From: Anaerolineae bacterium
GTDB taxonomy: Bacteria > Chloroflexota > Anaerolineae > J102
Reading direction: 5' to 3'
Assembly: GCA_015493675.1 (NCBI GenBank)
Contig: WGCR01000551.1
Coordinates: 1-10,472 of the forward strand
DNA: 10,472 bases
The position numbers were made by a program, and so were the translations under genes. Below, piece after piece: positions 8,041-10,472 of the stretch (position 1 is its first letter; every line of letters starts with the position of its first letter). The notes beneath the pieces were generated by a model, which searched no databases, was not told the DNA's origin, and saw only the letters and a program-made list of their open reading frames with translations.

Positions 8041-8643
8041 ATGTCTGTCGTCAAACCCTTGCCCGAAAAGAGTATCAGTTCCTTCCAAAATGGGCGGTTC
8101 ACTGTCATCATTCCTGCTCCAAAGTCGCCTAATCTGCTGTTCTCGATTATCTGGTTGATTTTCTGGGCGATCACCTTTTTATGGGCTATGAAATTTGGCA
8201 TTCTTATATCTCTGGTGATTATTTCAGAGCAGGCGGGTGCTGTCACGATAAAATCATTGCTGGTCCCCTTGTTTTTCGCCTTCTGGTTGTTCATGTGGGG
8301 AGTGGCGGGATTCCGGTCGATCAGGGACGTGGTGTGGCATTTGTTTGGCAAGGAGGAGCTGGAGTTCAGCGATTATCTGGTCACACTTCGACGCTCTGTG
8401 TTGGGGAGAGGACGATCAAGGTCGTATCATGCGACGCACATCGAGCGGTTGCGTGTGGATTGTAGCCGTATCTCTGGCTCTCAGAGGTTTCTCAGAGGGC
8501 CGGAAGCAACCTGCCTGGCTTTTGATTATGGCGCGGATACGATTCGATTTGGTGTGGGGATAAGAGAGGCGGAAGCAAGACATATCCTTGAGAGAGTCCG
8601 GGAGTATTTTCCTGGCTACAAGGGCAAAATCACCTTGCGATAA
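8041..8643 (+). CDS. Conserved hypothetical two-helix membrane protein
   Basis: A 200-residue protein of unknown function. After a polar N-terminus come two hydrophobic segments (about residues 31-48 and 75-93, centred on LLFSIIWLIFWAITFLWAM and LLVPLFFAFWLFMWGVAG). A soluble domain of about 100 residues follows that alternates beta-like stretches. Its order is a 'GKEELEFSDYLVTLRRSVLG' strand pair, 'RSRSYHATHIERLRV', a short 'CLAFDYGADTIRFGVGI' strand pair, and a final helix 'REAEARHILERVREYF'. This layout resembles widespread bacterial hypothetical proteins with two helices and a small PH-like beta domain; that link is from memory and no function follows from it. The ATG at 8041 is the first after an in-frame TGA at 8002 and has no Shine-Dalgarno sequence before it. 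It stands alone between the nuo terminator and yvcK, 75 bp before the latter. Confidence 0.75.
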   Translation: MSVVKPLPEKSISSFQNGRFTVIIPAPKSPNLLFSIIWLIFWAITFLWAMKFGILISLVIISEQAGAVTIKSLLVPLFFAFWLFMWGVAGFRSIRDVVWHLFGKEELEFSDYLVTLRRSVLGRGRSRSYHATHIERLRVDCSRISGSQRFLRGPEATCLAFDYGADTIRFGVGIREAEARHILERVREYFPGYKGKITLR

Positions 8644-8683
8644 TCCGGTTTTTCAGAAGGTTGAGTCCGAGGCGGGCTTTTGT

Positions 8684-8712
8684 TTGCGCATTGGCGGACA
8701 TAGGGGTAAGAT
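8684..8712 (+). promoter_or_regulatory. Candidate promoter for yvcK, possibly leaderless
   Basis: TTGCGC at 8684-8689 and TAAGAT at 8707-8712 are separated by 17 bases, matching the sigma-70 consensus at 3 of 6 and 4 of 6 positions. The last base of the -10 lies 7 bases before the A of the yvcK ATG, so transcription could begin at or next to the start codon. The hexamers are weak, so this is tentative. Confidence 0.35.
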
Positions 8713-8718
8713 CAATGT

Positions 8719-10032
8719 ATGCGCAGGCCACGATTATTCCGATCCATCCGTATTTGGCTGATTCCCGGCATCCATGTCAAGCGCTGGCTCATCGCATTGT
8801 TACTGGGAATTACCTTGATCAGTTTGGGATTGGCTTATTTGCTGCGGGCGGCGTATCTGGCCGGTCCCTATCCGCCGTTTGTTTATTGGCTCACCCTGCA
8901 ATTTTTGCCCCATTCGGTGAGGGCGGCGCTGGTGGGATCTGTGGGGATTGCGCTGACGATCTGGGCGTTCATCAAGCTCAATGCATCTCTGCTGGAACCT
9001 TTTACATCGCCCGATGAGGATGTGGCCGCGCAGGTGTATCGGCATCGCCAGCGTCAGCGAGGCCCGCGTATCGTCTGCATTGGCGGGGGCACGGGCATGC
9101 CATCGGTGTTGCGCGGGATCAAGGCCTATACCAGCAATATCACCGCTATCGTCACCGTGGCGGATGATGGCGGCAGTTCGGGCCGGTTGCGACGGGAGAT
9201 GGGATTGCTGCCGCCCGGAGATTTTCGCAACAATCTAGCGGCCCTGTCTCAGGCTGAGGACATCACACAGCGTCTGTTTCAATACCGCTTTCCCGAAGGC
9301 GCCGGACTGCGGGGACACGCTTTCGGCAATCTCTATCTGGCGGCCATGGCGGGGGTGACCGGCTCCTTTGAGCAGGGATTGCTCATGTCCAACAAGGTGC
9401 TGGCGGTGAGGGGGCGCGTGCTGCCCTCCACGTTATCGCTGGTGCAACTGGTGGCGGATGCGGTGGATGATGAAGGCCGGATTGAACGCATTCGCGGCGA
9501 ATCCCTGATTCCAAAACTGGGGCGAGGGAAACGCATCCAACACGTCTATCTGGAACCAGATAATCCTCCGGCTTATCCCGAATCTCTCAAGGCCATTTTG
9601 AACGCCGATATGATCATCGCCGGGCCCGGCAGCCTTTACACCAGCGTGATCCCCAATTTGCTGGTTCCGGGCATTGCCGAAGCGCTGCGCGCTTCACGGG
9701 CGCTGAAGGTGTATGTGTGCAATATCGCCACCCAGCCGGGGGAGACAGATGGCTATGACGTGGATGATCATGTGATGGCGCTGGAGCGTCATGCTGGCGG
9801 CAATCTGTTTCATTACGTGCTGGCCAATGATGCCATTCCGGCAGCGCCCCCGCCTGGAGGCGCTTCTGAGTGGGTGCCGTTGCCTGTCGAGCAACAAGGC
9901 GGTTATCGTCTGCTCACCAGCTCATTGCAGGAGCCCGAGCATCCGTGGCGGCATGATCCGGAGAAGATGGCCCGGGCCTTGATGGATTTGCTCTCCAGCC
10001 ACATGAGCGGGAGAAACGCAAGATCGGGGTAG
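8719..10032 (+). CDS. yvcK: YvcK/CofD-like protein with N-terminal membrane anchor
   Basis: A 437-residue protein whose residues from about 116 on match the YvcK (CofD-related, 'gluconeogenesis factor') family. In Bacillus this family binds UDP-sugars and is needed for cell-wall homeostasis on gluconeogenic carbon. Motifs in order are IGGGTGMPSVLRGIK (121-135), TVADDGGSSGRLRRE (146-160), LPPGDFRNNLAALS (164-177), LRGHAFGNLYLAAM (197-210), IAGPGSLYTSVIPNLLVPG (300-318) and NIATQPGETDGYDVDDHV (335-352). The glycine-rich nucleotide-binding loop and the DDGGSSG motif are complete, so activity is plausible. The first ~100 residues are extra compared with the ~317-residue Bacillus protein and contain two helices (about 22-47 and 66-88), placing the enzyme at the membrane. 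The usual neighbours rapZ and whiA are not seen. There is no good Shine-Dalgarno sequence (AGGGG is 12 bases away). The physiological role here is inferred from the family. Confidence 0.9.
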   Translation: MRRPRLFRSIRIWLIPGIHVKRWLIALLLGITLISLGLAYLLRAAYLAGPYPPFVYWLTLQFLPHSVRAALVGSVGIALTIWAFIKLNASLLEPFTSPDEDVAAQVYRHRQRQRGPRIVCIGGGTGMPSVLRGIKAYTSNITAIVTVADDGGSSGRLRREMGLLPPGDFRNNLAALSQAEDITQRLFQYRFPEGAGLRGHAFGNLYLAAMAGVTGSFEQGLLMSNKVLAVRGRVLPSTLSLVQLVADAVDDEGRIERIRGESLIPKLGRGKRIQHVYLEPDNPPAYPESLKAILNADMIIAGPGSLYTSVIPNLLVPGIAEALRASRALKVYVCNIATQPGETDGYDVDDHVMALERHAGGNLFHYVLANDAIPAAPPPGGASEWVPLPVEQQGGYRLLTSSLQEPEHPWRHDPEKMARALMDLLSSHMSGRNARSG

Positions 10033-10109
10033 TCCGTTTTATCAGGCCGGTGGTTTTCTGCATCAAGTGACAATTCGATAGCTGGGAGATGGGTGAAATC
10101 TGCATTAGA
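10033..10109. other. Short intergenic stretch after yvcK
   Basis: I see no gene, no clear terminator hairpin with a T-run and no repeat here. The palindromic element that follows could itself end yvcK transcription because it folds into a long hairpin, but that is inference. Confidence 0.4.
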
Positions 10110-10118
10110 CATTATTGG
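10110..10118 (+). repeat. Left copy of 9-bp direct repeat flanking the MITE-like element
   Basis: CATTATTGG at 10110-10118 is repeated exactly at 10266-10274, on either side of the inverted-repeat element. The position suggests a target-site duplication. One or two bases may belong to the element ends, because the GG also fits the terminal inverted repeat. Confidence 0.7.
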
Positions 10119-10265
10119 CTATACTGAAAAAACCTTCAACACGGAGGCGCAGAGTGCACGGAGAAAGAAAAAACGAGGTTTGGAGAGAAATTTCTCTGTG
10201 AACTACTACGATTTTCTCCGTGTCCTCCGTGTCTCCGTGGTGAAATATCCTTTTTTCAGTGGAGC
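10118..10265. mobile_element. MITE-like palindromic element of the CACGGAG type
   Basis: A non-coding element of about 148 bp. Its ends are inverted repeats: GCTATACTGAAAAAA from 10118, and the reverse complement of the right end, GCTCCACTGAAAAAA, match at 13 of 15 positions; ACTGAAAAAA/TTTTTTCAGT is perfect. Inside, the arms continue as imperfect complements built on CACGGAG (10140-10146 and 10157-10163) against three CTCCGTG units (10216, 10225 and 10233). A 14-bp perfect palindrome (AGAGAAATTTCTCT, 10184-10197) lies between them. Exact 9-bp direct repeats flank the whole. Similar CACGGAG-rich repeats are dispersed in many environmental bacteria and are often mistranslated as small proteins; that is general recollection. 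No transposase is encoded, so movement would need one supplied elsewhere. Exact ends are uncertain by a few bases. Confidence 0.75.
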
Positions 10266-10274
10266 CATTATTGG
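10266..10274 (+). repeat. Right copy of 9-bp direct repeat flanking the MITE-like element
   Basis: This second CATTATTGG pairs with the copy at 10110-10118. If it is a true duplication, the uninterrupted ancestral site would contain a single copy. Confidence 0.7.
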
Positions 10275-10381
10275 AAATAACCCACTGCGAGGCGGACTCC
10301 CCGCTTTCCGCTCAATCATACTCGAATCAATGATTAATGAGTGATGATCAAAGTGAAAACCATGCTGATTTAGCCTTTAAT

Positions 10382-10423
10382 CATTGTAACTATACAGGTA
10401 GGCAACCATTGTAGGTAACCTGT
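10382..10423 (+). repeat. Operator-like cluster of direct and inverted repeats
   Basis: GTAGGCAACC (10398-10407) and GTAGGTAACC (10411-10420) form a direct repeat with one mismatch and a 13-bp period. ACAGGT (10394-10399) and ACCTGT (10418-10423) form an exact inverted repeat around the same stretch. CATTGTA occurs at 10382-10388 and 10407-10413. The cluster covers the place where the -35 region of the following promoter should be, so a repressor or activator site is likely. Which protein binds is unknown. Confidence 0.55.
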
Positions 10424-10431
10424 GATAGAAT
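10423..10431 (+). promoter_or_regulatory. Extended -10 promoter for the last gene
   Basis: TGATAGAAT contains an extended -10 (TG, one base, then TAGAAT, which is 5 of 6 to TATAAT). The expected -35 position (about 10403-10408, CAACCA) is poor, as is common when the -10 is extended. The hexamer ends 7 bases before the ATG at 10438, placing transcription start at or beside that codon. Confidence 0.6.
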
Positions 10432-10437
10432 AGCAAT

Positions 10438-10472
10438 ATGAATTTCGGACGAGAAATCGAACGACTGCAGAA
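10438..10472 (+). CDS. Start of an unidentified gene, cut by the window end
   Basis: An open frame begins at ATG 10438 and reads MNFGREIERLQ before the sequence ends. Only 11 complete codons are visible, too few to name a family. Support for its being a real gene comes from context: it has a good extended -10 element 7 bases upstream and an operator-like repeat cluster before that. There is no Shine-Dalgarno sequence, so a leaderless message is likely. The repeats could be an autoregulatory site, but nothing visible shows what the protein is. Confidence 0.5.
   Translation, partial: MNFGREIERLQ

Noticed and set aside
7857..8351. A 164-residue minus-strand frame over the intergenic stretch and the start of the 8041 gene
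   Set aside because: Half of it overlaps the better-supported + strand gene, it shows no recognisable motif, and it has no domain structure.
10110..10274. Repeats near the end considered as a CRISPR array
   Set aside because: The units are inverted, unevenly spaced and too short, with no repeat-spacer pattern and no cas genes.
10093..10344. An 83-residue open frame (contains NTEAQSARRKKKR and LRVLRVSVVKYPF)
   Set aside because: It is a read-through of the inverted-repeat element; this amino-acid pattern is what CACGGAG/CTCCGTG repeats give when translated. It has no ribosome site and crosses both direct repeats.
10275..10381. AT-rich stretch with ATGATT/AATCAT words that could be a regulatory palindrome
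   Set aside because: The words are short, irregularly spaced and easily explained by low complexity; no consistent dyad could be drawn.

Overview
The window reads as one co-directional stretch of bacterial chromosome, with every supported gene on the + strand. About 7.7 kb is the membrane-arm block of respiratory complex I (proton-pumping NADH:quinone oxidoreductase): the 3' end of nuoA, then nuoH, nuoJ, nuoK, nuoL, nuoM and nuoN. Gaps between genes are short, and nearly every gene has a strong Shine-Dalgarno sequence. A textbook intrinsic terminator closes the block.

Downstream lie about 240 bp without a convincing gene, then a 200-residue membrane protein of unknown function. Next is a YvcK/CofD-like protein with an N-terminal membrane anchor. 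A 440-bp tail region follows, holding a compact MITE-like palindromic element bounded by a 9-bp direct repeat, an operator-like set of small repeats, an extended -10 promoter, and the first 11 codons of another gene that runs off the end.

The source cannot be identified for certain. A respiring bacterium of the Chloroflexota (Anaerolineae-like) is my best guess. The guess rests on the general look of the Nuo proteins, the membrane-anchored YvcK form and the CACGGAG/CTCCGTG-type dispersed repeat. It comes from memory of these families, not from a search.

The Nuo proteins work together. NuoH sits at the quinone site and junction, NuoA, NuoJ and NuoK form the connecting membrane helices, and NuoL, NuoM and NuoN are the three antiporter-like proton-translocating units. 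The electron-transfer subunits (NuoB, C, D, E, F, G, I) are not in the window. nuoA abuts nuoH and nuoH abuts nuoJ, so at least nuoI is not in its commonest place, and the peripheral arm must be encoded upstream or elsewhere.

No wholly new system is evident. The points most worth checking are the histidine-rich loop in NuoL, the 9-bp-flanked MITE, the repeats over the last promoter, and a possible leaderless start for yvcK and for the final gene.
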